The notes under the pieces were generated by a model that searched no databases, had not been told where the DNA came from, and saw only the letters and a program-made list of their open reading frames with translations. The position numbers and the translations under genes are program-made. From Pandoraea sp. ASV26 (GTDB taxonomy: Bacteria; Pseudomonadota; Gammaproteobacteria; Burkholderiales; Burkholderiaceae): a DNA stretch of 45,753 bases. The DNA is taken from positions 1 to 45,753 of the forward strand of contig NZ_JAELTP010000040.1 in the NCBI RefSeq assembly GCF_016428915.1, written 5' to 3'. Shown here in pieces: positions 1 to 10,047 of this stretch (its first letter is position 1; every line of letters begins with the position of its first letter).

Positions 1-31
1 GACTCGTTACTTTCATACCCAGGAAGCCGTC

Positions 32-2596
32 ATGCACGCGCGTGCGCACGCCCCTTCTCCGCTACGTCAGGCCCTCAAGGAACGCAAGGCCGAACTCGTC
101 GAACGCTTTTCTGCGCACGGCAAGATCGATACGCTGTTGCACGGCCTGTGTCAGGCCGTCGACCAGGCCATGCGCGATGCCTGGGCCGAGTGCCAGATGC
201 CGGACGATCTCGCTCTCGTTGCGGTCGGTGGCTATGGACGCGGCGAGCTATATCCGCACTCGGACGTCGACATTCTCCTGCTCCACCGGCACGCCGAGGG
301 CGCGGCGCTCACATCGCATGTGGAGCCGTTCATCGGCTTCCTGTGGGACATCGGACTCGAAATCGGTTCGTCGGTGCGCACGCTCGATGAGTGCATCAGC
401 GAAGCCAATGCCGACATTACGGTACAAACGAGTCTGCTCGAAGCGCGACTTCTGACGGGCAATCGAGCCCTCTTCCACGAGTTCGAACAACGCTTTTCGG
501 CCGACCTCGACCCACGCGCGTTTTTCCGTAGCAAGCAGTTGGAAATTCGCCAGCGTCACGCGAAGTATCAGGACACCCCTTACAGCCTTGAGCCGAACTG
601 CAAGGAAAGCCCGGGCGGGCTGCGCGACCTTCAGGTCATTCTGTGGATGACGAAGGCTGCGGGTCTCGGCAATAGCTGGTCGGAACTGTTCGCGCGAGAT
701 CTGCTGACCGACCGCGAACTCAAGGAGTTGCGGCGCAACGAACAATTCCTGAAGGGCTTGCGGGCGCGACTTCACCTGCTCGCGCGGCGTCGTCAGGACG
801 TGCTGGTGTTCGACATGCAGACCTCGCTCGCGCAGAGCCTCGGCTTCAACGCCACGACCACGAAGCGGGCCAGCGAAGAACTCATGCGGCGCTACTACTG
901 GGCTGCGAAAGCTGTTTCTCAGCTCAACACGGTCCTGCTGCTCAATGTCGAAGCTCGCCTGTTTCCGCAGACCAGCGGCGTTACGCGCGTGATCAACGAG
1001 CGCTTCGTCGAGAAGCAAGGGATGATCGAAATCGTGGATGACGAGCTTTACCAGCGCCATCCGAACGCGATCCTCGAGACGTTCCTGCTGTACGAACAGG
1101 TGGTGGGCGTGAAAGGTCTGTCGGCGCGTACATTACGCGCCCTGTACAATGCGCGCGAACTGATGAATGCACAGTGGCGCGCCGATCCCGAGAACCGCCG
1201 TACGTTTCTCGCGATTCTTCAGCAACCGCAGGGAATCACGCATGCGTTGCGCCTGATGAATCAGACGAGCGTGCTTGGCCGGTATCTGATCAACTTCCGC
1301 CGCGTGGTCGGGCAGATGCAGCACGATCTGTATCACGTGTACACCGTCGATCAGCACATTCTGATGGTCGTGCGTAACATCCGCCGTTTCGCCGTGGCGG
1401 AGCATACGCACGAGTATCCGTTCTGCAGTCAGTTGATCGCCAACTTCGACCGGCCGTGGGTGCTGACGATCGCGGCGCTCTTTCATGACATCGCGAAAGG
1501 TCGCGGCGGCGATCACTCCACACTCGGCATGGTCGATGCGCGACGTTTCTGCGCCCGTCACGGCATCGACAAGGAAGATACCGAGCTGATCGTCTGGCTC
1601 GTGGGCGAGCATCTGACGATGAGCACCGTCGCGCAGAAGCAGGACACGACCGATCCCGAGGTCATTCGGCGCTTTGCGGATAAGGTCGGGAACGAACGAC
1701 GTCTGACAGCCCTGTATCTTTTGACTGTCGCCGATATTCGCGGCACCAGCCCGAAAGTGTGGAACGCCTGGAAAGGCAAGCTGCTTGAAGACCTTTATCG
1801 GCTGACGTTGCAGGTGCTGGGTGGCGCCAATCCCGATCCGCATTCGCAGTTGAAAACGCGCAAGGAAGAAGCGCTCGGACTACTGCGGCTGTACACGGTG
1901 CCTGAGCGCGCGGAGGAAGCGCTTTGGAACACGCTCGACGTTGCGTACTTCCTGCGCAACGATCCGGCGGACGTTGCGTGGCAGACGCGTCATTTGTGGC
2001 GGCACGTCAATAGCGCCGCTCCCATCGTCAAGGCACGCCCTTCGCCCATCGGCGAAGGGTTGCAGGTGATGGTCTACGTGCGCGATCAGGTGGATCTGTT
2101 CGCGCGTATTTGCGGCTATTTCGAGCGCAAGGGACTGTCCATTCTCGACGCCAAGGTGCACACGACCAGCCATGGCTTCGCGCTGGACAGCTTTCTGTTG
2201 ACGGACCCCGGCCTGGATACCAGTTACCGCGACATCATCAGTCTGGTGGAGAGCGAGCTGGTGTCGCTGCTCACACGTGTCGAGCCGCTGGCGGAGCCGA
2301 GCAAAGGACGGTTGCCACGACGCTCGCGCAGCTTCCCCGTCACGCCGCGCGTCGATTTGCGGCCTGACGAGCGAGGCCAGTATTACCTGCTGTCGGTGTC
2401 GGCCAACGACCGCACCGGCCTGCTATATGCGGTCGCCCGCGTGCTTGCCCGTCATGGCGTGAGCGTGCGTACCGCCCGCATCAATACCCTCGGCGAACGT
2501 GTCGAAGACACGTTCCTGCTTGACGGCAGCCGTTTGCAGGACAATCGTCTGCAAATTGCCGTCGAGACCGAATTACTCGAAGCATTGGAACCATGA
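32..2596 (+). CDS. glnD: [Protein-PII] uridylyltransferase / uridylyl-removing enzyme GlnD
   Basis: Bifunctional cytosolic nitrogen sensor: it uridylylates PII (GlnB/GlnK) when glutamine is low and removes UMP when glutamine is high, so controlling glutamine synthetase adenylylation and NtrB/NtrC. The 854-residue length matches the family. Domains seen in order: nucleotidyltransferase with [15 protein letters not shown] at residues 66-80 (the GG..D.D metal-binding pattern); a GlnD-specific helical region; an HD hydrolase domain with [11 protein letters not shown] at about 485-486; and two C-terminal ACT domains (about 677-750 and 783-854) that bind glutamine. The ATG is preceded by AGGA at a normal distance. 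The stop overlaps the next start by 4 bases (ATGA), so translation is probably coupled to the pseudouridine synthase downstream. All catalytic motifs are intact. Confidence 0.98.
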   Translation: MHARAHAPSPLRQALKERKAELVERFSAHGKIDTLLHGLCQAVDQAMRDAWAECQMPDDLALVAVGGYGRGELYPHSDVDILLLHRHAEGAALTSHVEPFIGFLWDIGLEIGSSVRTLDECISEANADITVQTSLLEARLLTGNRALFHEFEQRFSADLDPRAFFRSKQLEIRQRHAKYQDTPYSLEPNCKESPGGLRDLQVILWMTKAAGLGNSWSELFARDLLTDRELKELRRNEQFLKGLRARLHLLARRRQDVLVFDMQTSLAQSLGFNATTTKRASEELMRRYYWAAKAVSQLNTVLLLNVEARLFPQTSGVTRVINERFVEKQGMIEIVDDELYQRHPNAILETFLLYEQVVGVKGLSARTLRALYNARELMNAQWRADPENRRTFLAILQQPQGITHALRLMNQTSVLGRYLINFRRVVGQMQHDLYHVYTVDQHILMVVRNIRRFAVAEHTHEYPFCSQLIANFDRPWVLTIAALFHDIAKGRGGDHSTLGMVDARRFCARHGIDKEDTELIVWLVGEHLTMSTVAQKQDTTDPEVIRRFADKVGNERRLTALYLLTVADIRGTSPKVWNAWKGKLLEDLYRLTLQVLGGANPDPHSQLKTRKEEALGLLRLYTVPERAEEALWNTLDVAYFLRNDPADVAWQTRHLWRHVNSAAPIVKARPSPIGEGLQVMVYVRDQVDLFARICGYFERKGLSILDAKVHTTSHGFALDSFLLTDPGLDTSYRDIISLVESELVSLLTRVEPLAEPSKGRLPRRSRSFPVTPRVDLRPDERGQYYLLSVSANDRTGLLYAVARVLARHGVSVRTARINTLGERVEDTFLLDGSRLQDNRLQIAVETELLEALEP

Positions 2597-4554
2597 GCGA
2601 TACCCCGCGCGCCAAACTCGGCGCCAAGCATCCCCGCACTCTCGACAAGACCCGCGCTCCGGTGCGCTCGGCGAGCGCATTGCGTCGTCCGACCAAATCC
2701 GTGCCCGCGTCGATGCTCGACGCCAACGGTGTGAAAAAGAAACCCGCCGCCAAACCGGCGCGTCCGCGTCCGGCAGACGATGCCGCCGCACCCGCCGGCA
2801 CACGTCGCCCGGCAGGCACTGGCGCCGCACCGCGCAAACCTGCTGCGGGTGGGGCAAAGCCCTACGAGAAACGTCCTCCCATGGGGGAGCGTCCGCCGGC
2901 ACGAGGTCAGCGCGAGCGCGTTGCAGGCGCGCGTCCCGCACGTTTTGACGATGAATCGCGTCCGCGTCGCTTCGATGAGGATCGCCCGCGCCGCAATACC
3001 GAGGGGGGCGCTCGAGGCGATTTCGCCCGTCCGGCTACGCGCGGTGCCGACGACCGCGCACCGCGTCGCTTTGATGAGGATCGCCCGCGCCGGAGCGCCG
3101 AAGGTGGTGCTCGCGGCGATTTCGCCCGTCCGGTGAAACGCGGTACCGACGAGCGCGCGCCGCGTCGCAACACTGAGGGTGGTGCACGTGGTGACTACGC
3201 GCGTACGGCCACGCGCGGCAATGATGATCGCGCACCGCGTCGCTTTGACGAAGATCGTCCGCGTCGTGCCACCGAAGGTGGTGCACGTGGCGACTACGCC
3301 CGCCCGGCCACGCGCAGCAATGACGATCGTGCGCCGCGTCGCTTTGACGAAAACCGTCCGCGTCGTGCCACCGAAGGTGGGGCACGTGGCGACTACGCCC
3401 GCCCGGCCACGCGCGGCAATGACGAACGCGCACCCCGTCGATTTGACGAAGATCGGCCGCGTCGCGCCACCGAAGGCGGCACTCGCGGCGATTACGCCCG
3501 CCCGGCCACGCGCAGCAATGACGACCGCGCCCCCCGTCGATTTGACGAAGATCGTCCGCGTCGTACCGCCGAAGGCGGTGCACGCGGCGATTACGCCCGC
3601 CCGGCCACGCGCGGGAATGACGATCGCGCACCGCGTCGCTTTGACGAGGACCGCCCTCGGGGTGACGCAGAAGGCACGCCACGCGGCCGCTTCACTCGTG
3701 ACGATCGTGACGCCCACGCGCCCCGTTCAACGCGCCCTGCACGCGCCCCTCGCGCAACACGTGAGGACGATGACATCAAGGTCCATCACGACGCCGCCGG
3801 GTCGCTGCGTCTGTCGAAGCGCATGTCGGAACTCGGCCTGTGCTCGCGTCGCGAAGCGGATGAATGGATCGCCAAGGGATGGGTACGCGTCGACGGCAAG
3901 GTCATCACCGAACTTGGCACGAAGATTCTGCCGACGCAGGAAATTACCGTCGTCCAGGCCGCGCGAAAGGAACAGGCCAATCGTGTCACGATCCTGCTGC
4001 ACAAACCCGTGGGCTACGTCTCCGGGCAAGCGGAAGATGGCTATGAACCCGCCGTCGTACTGGTCACGCGCGAGCATCACTGGGCTGAAGACGATGCCGG
4101 CGTGCGCTTCTCGCCGTCGCATCTGCGCAGCCTGGCACCCGCCGGACGCCTCGACATCGACTCCACCGGCTTGCTCGTCCTCACGCAAGATGGCCGCATC
4201 GCCAAGCAACTGATCGGCGAAGACTCGGATATCGAGAAGGAGTACCTCGTGCGGGTGTCGTACAACGAGCATGAGCAGAACGTCGAGGCCCACTTCCCCG
4301 CCGAGCGTCTGGCCCTGCTGCGTCATGGTCTGGAACTCGACGACCAACCGCTCAAGCCAGCACAGGTCGAGTGGCAGAACCCGGAGCAACTGCGCTTCGT
4401 GCTCAAGGAAGGCAAGAAGCGTCAGATTCGCCGGATGTGCGAACTCGTCGGCCTGCATGTGACCGGCCTCAAGCGCGTGCGCATGGGACAAATCACGCTG
4501 GGCAACCTGCCCGTGGGTGAGTGGCGCTATCTGCGCGCCGGCGAAGGCTTCTGA
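2593..4554 (+). CDS. rluB: 23S rRNA pseudouridine synthase, RluB/RsuA family, with long Arg-rich repeat tail
   Basis: Converts a uridine of 23S rRNA (U2605 in E. coli RluB) to pseudouridine. Of 653 residues, only the last 260 or so are the enzyme: an S4 RNA-binding domain (about 402-450, [19 protein letters not shown]) and a pseudouridine synthase domain with catalytic Asp at about 521 in [17 protein letters not shown], closing with [11 protein letters not shown] near residue 604. Residues 1-400 are a low-complexity basic tail containing about eight copies of a 33-residue unit ([20 protein letters not shown] and following), encoded by 99-bp DNA repeats. Arg/Gly-rich extensions are known on Burkholderiales RluB proteins and probably bind RNA (inference). 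Overlaps glnD by 4 bases; followed by a Rho-independent terminator. RluB versus another RsuA-family member is inferred from context and similarity. Confidence 0.9.
   Translation: MSDTPRAKLGAKHPRTLDKTRAPVRSASALRRPTKSVPASMLDANGVKKKPAAKPARPRPADDAAAPAGTRRPAGTGAAPRKPAAGGAKPYEKRPPMGERPPARGQRERVAGARPARFDDESRPRRFDEDRPRRNTEGGARGDFARPATRGADDRAPRRFDEDRPRRSAEGGARGDFARPVKRGTDERAPRRNTEGGARGDYARTATRGNDDRAPRRFDEDRPRRATEGGARGDYARPATRSNDDRAPRRFDENRPRRATEGGARGDYARPATRGNDERAPRRFDEDRPRRATEGGTRGDYARPATRSNDDRAPRRFDEDRPRRTAEGGARGDYARPATRGNDDRAPRRFDEDRPRGDAEGTPRGRFTRDDRDAHAPRSTRPARAPRATREDDDIKVHHDAAGSLRLSKRMSELGLCSRREADEWIAKGWVRVDGKVITELGTKILPTQEITVVQAARKEQANRVTILLHKPVGYVSGQAEDGYEPAVVLVTREHHWAEDDAGVRFSPSHLRSLAPAGRLDIDSTGLLVLTQDGRIAKQLIGEDSDIEKEYLVRVSYNEHEQNVEAHFPAERLALLRHGLELDDQPLKPAQVEWQNPEQLRFVLKEGKKRQIRRMCELVGLHVTGLKRVRMGQITLGNLPVGEWRYLRAGEGF
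2962..3708 (+). repeat. 99-bp tandem repeat inside rluB (about 8 copies)
   Basis: In-frame copies begin at 2962, 3061, 3160, 3235, 3334, 3433, 3532 and 3631. All are 99 bp except the third, which is 75 bp because eight residues (FDEDRPRR) are missing, and the last, which degenerates after about 50 bp. Each copy encodes a 33-residue Arg/Asp/Gly unit. Copies 4-7 are nearly identical at DNA level, suggesting recent expansion, so copy number may vary between strains. Confidence 0.95.
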
Positions 4555-4640
4555 GTCACACAGCGCCCGCCCCCATGAACAAGCCCGCGATCAACGCGGG
4601 GATAGAAAAAGTTGGTCGACATTAAAAAATGACCACACCA

Positions 4641-4679
4641 CGGCGGATAGGCCACAACCTGTCCGCCGTTTTTCTTTTC
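4641..4679 (+). terminator. Rho-independent terminator of the glnD-rluB unit
   Basis: An 11-bp stem, 4641-4651 with 4658-4668 (one G-T wobble), a 6-base loop, then TTTTTCTTTT. It lies 87 bases after the rluB stop. Confidence 0.9.
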
Positions 4680-5077
4680 TGGTCAGGGAAATTGCTGCCC
4701 CCGCGCCGGCATGCCCGCCAAGCGGGCGTACGGCTTATCGGCGAGGAGTCAAATGATGGAGAAAGGCAGGCGCAGCCTGGATTGGACGAGGAGACCCAGC
4801 CCCCGATTATCGCGTGATGGGCAGTCGACTCTCTCGTCAGTCAACGATCAGAAGATGGCGAAGCGAATGAAAGCGAGACCGGGAGGAAGAGCTTGAACGG
4901 CTGTGCACAATGATGGCGCGCAACGGTCTGCGTGAAAGTGCCCACAGACTCGGCATCGATGCATCAAATTCAAGGGGAAAATTGCCAAAATCAACGAGCA
5001 GCGAAATTTAATTTTCCCGCACTATTTTTTAAAAATATGGTTAACCGCCCGCTATATATTTCTTACAACTTATTACA

Positions 5078-5107
5078 TTGCTAAATTTTTAAAATTTCGG
5101 ATCATAT
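5078..5107 (+). promoter_or_regulatory. Candidate sigma-70 promoter for the LuxR-type regulator
   Basis: TTGCTA (5078-5083), an 18-base spacer and TCATAT (5102-5107) inside an AT-rich tract, about 110 bases before the ATG. Other pairings are possible in such AT-rich DNA. Confidence 0.3.
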
Positions 5108-5167
5108 AGAGGGAGTACAGAAAGTCGTTTATGCCTTCAAAAAATTAACGCAGACAATGGCAACCTG

Positions 5168-5197
5168 AATCCATGAGTACTAGCTATCTCATGGATT
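5168..5197. promoter_or_regulatory. Perfect 10-10-10 inverted repeat upstream of the LuxR-type gene
   Basis: AATCCATGAG (5168-5177), a 10-base spacer, then its exact reverse complement CTCATGGATT (5188-5197), ending 24 bases before the regulator's ATG. Either an operator (for example for autoregulation) or a hairpin in the leader just before the GGGGAG ribosome-binding site. No T-run follows, so it is not a terminator. Confidence 0.6.
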
Positions 5198-5221
5198 GCC
5201 AATAAGTCGGGGAGCGTTGCG

Positions 5222-6385
5222 ATGGACCTTTCACCCGAAAAATACGATGAGATCGTACATCTGTTGTACGAAGCGGTTGCAGTGCCATCGGGCTGGCCCA
5301 GCTTCTTTACATGCCTCGGCCAGGCCATCGACGCAAACGTACTTCACATGCTCGCCATCGACAAAAAGCATGGCTCGCTTTCCTACAGCGATGGCTACAA
5401 CCTTCCCGTGGATGGTGAGTTGGCCTATATCCAGAAATACGGTCGCATCGATCCACGGGCGGCGCGCATATTTCAAAAGGCCCCCGGGGAATGGCTACAT
5501 TGCCACGAAGTATTCGACGAAGCGTTCGTCTCCCGCGATCCGTTCTATCAGGATTTTCTGATCCCCATCGGGAAGCGCTACGTCTCCGGCTGCAAGCTGG
5601 TTGACGATGCGAACGTAATGGTTCTGTTTTCAGCGCTTCGAGGGGTTGGCGAACAACCGCTTGGACCGGCAGAGATCCAATTTCTTGACAAGCTCTTACC
5701 GCATCTGACGCGCGCTGTCCGGATGCAGGTTCAGAACTACACGTTTTCGACCAAGGCGCTGGTCGGGCACGCGCTGGTGAACAAACTTCGCCAACCCGTC
5801 ATGCTTTTGACTACCGACAGTAGCGTAGTGCTGGCGAACGAAGCCGCGGGAAATCTTCTTGCTTCGACCTCACTCGTTCGGATTTCTGACGGACGACTTC
5901 ATCTACCGACAGCGTACCAAGGGCAGTTTCGTAGCGAATGCGAACGACTGGAAGGGCTGGCTCGAAACGGGATCGATACGCCAGAAGAGGTTTCAACTTA
6001 TCGCTCGATAGCCATCACATCCTCAAAGCACAAGGGGGTCGTCGATGAAACGCTCTATGCGTTCTTCACATTGCTGGTCCCACCCAAAGTCAGCGGAGCC
6101 TTCGGCCTGCGGCCGCTCGTTTTGCTGTTGTTCTATCACCCCGAGTCAGCACCTGTCGTGGACTCGGAACTATTGAGCGCAGCGTTTAACCTGACACCCG
6201 CCGAAGTCCGCGTGTGCCGCCTGCTTGGCGAAGGGTTATCGCCTAAAGAAATCGCTAGCGCGCTAGGTATCCAATACGAGACTGTGCGCAAGCAGCTACA
6301 GGCGATCTACCGCAAGACGAACACAGATCGTCAATCTGAACTGATGCGTTTGATGCTTCACCTTCCCCTGAACGCGTTCGCCTGA
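5222..6385 (+). CDS. LuxR-family (helix-turn-helix) transcriptional regulator
   Basis: 387 residues. The C-terminal part (about 323-385) is a typical LuxR/GerE DNA-binding domain: LTPAEVRVCRLLGEGLSPKE, then an IASALGI..ETVRKQL recognition helix and Y.K followed by R.ELMRL. The roughly 300-residue N-terminal region has no acyl-homoserine-lactone-binding signature I recognise and no receiver-domain Asp motif; it may be a PAS/GAF-like sensor, as in many LuxR-type regulators of this length in Burkholderiales. Start supported by GGGGAG 7 bases upstream. A perfect inverted repeat lies just before the gene, suggesting autoregulation. The gene is visibly less GC-rich than its neighbours, which suggests horizontal origin. 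The secreted-protein gene 95 bases downstream is the natural candidate target. Confidence 0.85.
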   Translation: MDLSPEKYDEIVHLLYEAVAVPSGWPSFFTCLGQAIDANVLHMLAIDKKHGSLSYSDGYNLPVDGELAYIQKYGRIDPRAARIFQKAPGEWLHCHEVFDEAFVSRDPFYQDFLIPIGKRYVSGCKLVDDANVMVLFSALRGVGEQPLGPAEIQFLDKLLPHLTRAVRMQVQNYTFSTKALVGHALVNKLRQPVMLLTTDSSVVLANEAAGNLLASTSLVRISDGRLHLPTAYQGQFRSECERLEGLARNGIDTPEEVSTYRSIAITSSKHKGVVDETLYAFFTLLVPPKVSGAFGLRPLVLLLFYHPESAPVVDSELLSAAFNLTPAEVRVCRLLGEGLSPKEIASALGIQYETVRKQLQAIYRKTNTDRQSELMRLMLHLPLNAFA

Positions 6386-6401
6386 TCTCTGCTTCCCTCC
6401 C

Positions 6402-6426
6402 CCCCAATTGGGGAATGGATATTCCC
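6402..6426. promoter_or_regulatory. Two overlapping palindromes upstream of the secreted-protein gene
   Basis: CCCCAATTGGGG (6402-6413) is a perfect 12-bp palindrome. It overlaps GGGAAT-GGAT-ATTCCC (6411-6426), a 6-4-6 inverted repeat. They lie 55-80 bases before the ATG at 6481, a plausible activator position. No T-run follows either. Confidence 0.5.
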
Positions 6427-6480
6427 GGCACCCGGGACTAGATTGGCATCAGGCAAATCTACCTTTGGGGCTAAAGTCTT

Positions 6481-6948
6481 ATGAATGCGCGTCTGTTACG
6501 GGTGTTGGCTACAGCGATTCTGGTTGCTGGCTTCGGCTTACCCAATCCGGCTTGGGCCTGGGTCTCTTACGGCGTCGATGACGCAAGCATTTTCCAGCAG
6601 ATGGACCAAAACTGCGACAGTCCTGGTTGCAAGAAAGATTCCATTCTTCCCATAGTCAACAGCACTGGCGAGGCGGCGGTATGCATCCAGCCCGGCATCG
6701 AAAGCTCAAGCTATACGCTTACAGGCGCGAACCAGCTCCTGCTCATCTATGGGTATCACAACGCCTGTGAGTTTGTTTCCTTCGTCTGGGTCAAGCATCA
6801 GGGCCAATGGCATAACGCCGGTCTGGCACAGCCGCGCCAGAATATGGCAGTAGGCATCACTTTCAGTACGCTGCAAGGCGATCCGCCCAACGTCATCATG
6901 TTTTGCCGTAGCGGTGGCACGCCACGTGACGATTTGCATTGCCGTTGA
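6481..6948 (+). CDS. Small secreted cysteine-rich protein of unknown function
   Basis: 155 residues with a clear Sec signal peptide (MNARLLR, then a hydrophobic core ATAILVAGFGL), likely cleaved after AWA at residue 26. The mature part of about 129 residues has six cysteines (45, 50, 68, 96, 142, 154), enough for three disulfides, with a CDSPGC element near its N terminus. No family recognised and no lipobox, so periplasmic or extracellular is likely. Base composition is intermediate, like the LuxR-type gene before it. The 95-base gap between them carries overlapping palindromes, so it may be a target of that regulator (inference). A hairpin without a T-run follows the stop at about 6960-6988. 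Confidence 0.75.
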   Translation: MNARLLRVLATAILVAGFGLPNPAWAWVSYGVDDASIFQQMDQNCDSPGCKKDSILPIVNSTGEAAVCIQPGIESSSYTLTGANQLLLIYGYHNACEFVSFVWVKHQGQWHNAGLAQPRQNMAVGITFSTLQGDPPNVIMFCRSGGTPRDDLHCR

Positions 6949-6959
6949 GAATGTCGCGA

Positions 6960-6988
6960 GCGAAGAGGTGCCCTTCCGGCACCTTCGC
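6960..6988 (+). terminator. Hairpin after the secreted-protein gene (weak terminator candidate)
   Basis: AGGTGCC (6966-6972) pairs with GGCACCT (6978-6984) around a CTTCC loop, extended by GCGA/TCGC past a 2-base bulge. No T-tract follows, so intrinsic termination is doubtful. Confidence 0.4.
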
Positions 6989-7221
6989 CGTGGAAAATAA
7001 CGCCGCTATTTCCTTCTTGCGTTGATGGCTATGCCGTACCGGGAATATTTCTAATTCTGATAGAAGCTGATTCGGGTACAGCGTCAGTGGCCGATCCCCC
7101 CGGGGGTGTGGTCATTTTTCAATTCCCCTCCCCCCGCCACCAAGGCGATGTCTCATCCCGATCAATGCCGACGTGCCGACAAATGTCGCCGCTCACCGAC
7201 ATCAACCATGGACGTCAACCA

Positions 7222-7755
7222 TCAGTCGTCACTATTGGGATCAAGCCCCGGGAAGAGAATCTCGGTGAAGCCAAACTTGCTGAAGTCGGTAATGCGCATC
7301 GGGTAAAGCTTCCCGATCAGGTGGTCGCATTCGTGCTGCACCACCCGGGCATGGAAGCCTTCGGCCACGCGATCGATACCTTTGCCGTACTGGTCCTGCC
7401 CCTCGTAGCGCAGCATCGAATAACGGTTGACCATGCCGCGCAGCCCCGGCACCGACAGACAGCCTTCCCACCCCTCTTCCATGTCCTGCGTGAGCGGCGT
7501 GATGACGGGATTGATGAGCACGGTTTCGGGGACTTCGGGCGCGTCCGGATAACGCTCGTTGTGCTCGAAGCCGAAGATCACCACCTGCAAGTCGACGCCG
7601 ATTTGCGGGGCTGCGAGACCGGCACCGTTCGCGTGCTTCATCGTCTCGAACATGTCGGCGACGAGTTCGTGCAACTCGGGCGTATCGAAATTTTCGACGG
7701 GCTTGGCGATGCGCAGCAGGCGCGGATCGCCCATTTTCAGAATGTCGCGGATCAT
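7222..7755 (-). CDS. def: Peptide deformylase
   Basis: Removes the N-formyl group from the initiator methionine of new proteins; a cytosolic Fe2+/Zn2+ enzyme acting at the ribosome exit. 177 residues from the ATG at 7755, normal length. All three family motifs are present: [10 protein letters not shown] (44-53), EGCLSVP (97-103, metal ligand Cys99) and HECDH (141-145, two His ligands and the catalytic Glu). The open frame extends further upstream, but that part overlaps ligA and is not conserved deformylase sequence, so the start at [14 protein letters not shown] is chosen. Last gene of the smc-zipA-ligA-def series, 16 bases after ligA. This is not the usual def-fmt pairing, so it may be one of two or more deformylases in the genome (inference). 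Confidence 0.95.
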   Translation of the reverse strand: MIRDILKMGDPRLLRIAKPVENFDTPELHELVADMFETMKHANGAGLAAPQIGVDLQVVIFGFEHNERYPDAPEVPETVLINPVITPLTQDMEEGWEGCLSVPGLRGMVNRYSMLRYEGQDQYGKGIDRVAEGFHARVVQHECDHLIGKLYPMRITDFSKFGFTEILFPGLDPNSDD

Positions 7756-7771
7756 CGGTGGGGTCCTCACA

Positions 7772-9926
<2,155 letters not shown>

Positions 9927-9950
9927 TCGTCGATAGCCATCATCCATTGG

Positions 9951-9984
9951 AACAAAAACGCCGCTCACCCGACGGTGAACGGCG
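9951..9984 (-). terminator. Rho-independent terminator between zipA and ligA
   Basis: Reading the minus strand: CGCCGTTCACC (9984-9974), a 4-base loop, GGTGAGCGGCG (9969-9959; one G-T pair), then TTTTTGTT. It follows zipA by 64 bases and precedes ligA by about 85. Confidence 0.75.
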
Positions 9985-10047
9985 TGCATCGAACGTGGCC
10001 GCCCGACAGATCGGGCAGATCGTCGTGCGCCGCGTACCGCCTCCGCG

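Larger units (their letters stand above)
4680..5221. other. Intergenic region, AT-rich in its second half
   Basis: No convincing gene. Bases 4680-4980 look like normal GC-rich DNA and hold a 47-codon open frame (4753-4896) with a GAGGAG ribosome-binding site but no recognisable product. Bases 4985-5160 are strikingly AT-rich for this chromosome, with runs of A and T, and probably hold the promoter of the LuxR-type gene: TTGCTA at 5078-5083 and TCATAT at 5102-5107, 18 bases apart, is the best pair I see. A perfect inverted repeat follows at 5168-5197. Confidence 0.6.

Noticed and set aside
2962-3708. CRISPR-like array
   Set aside because: The repeats are contiguous, in frame and protein-coding, with no unique spacers.
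2452-3717. 421-codon minus-strand frame with Thr/Ala/Arg repeats opposite the rluB repeat
   Set aside because: Its repeats are only the complement of the 99-bp repeats in rluB, and there is no ribosome-binding site.
7094-7110. CCCCCCGGGGG palindrome between the secreted-protein gene and def
   Set aside because: Short simple-sequence palindrome with no T-run and no gene start nearby; likely chance.
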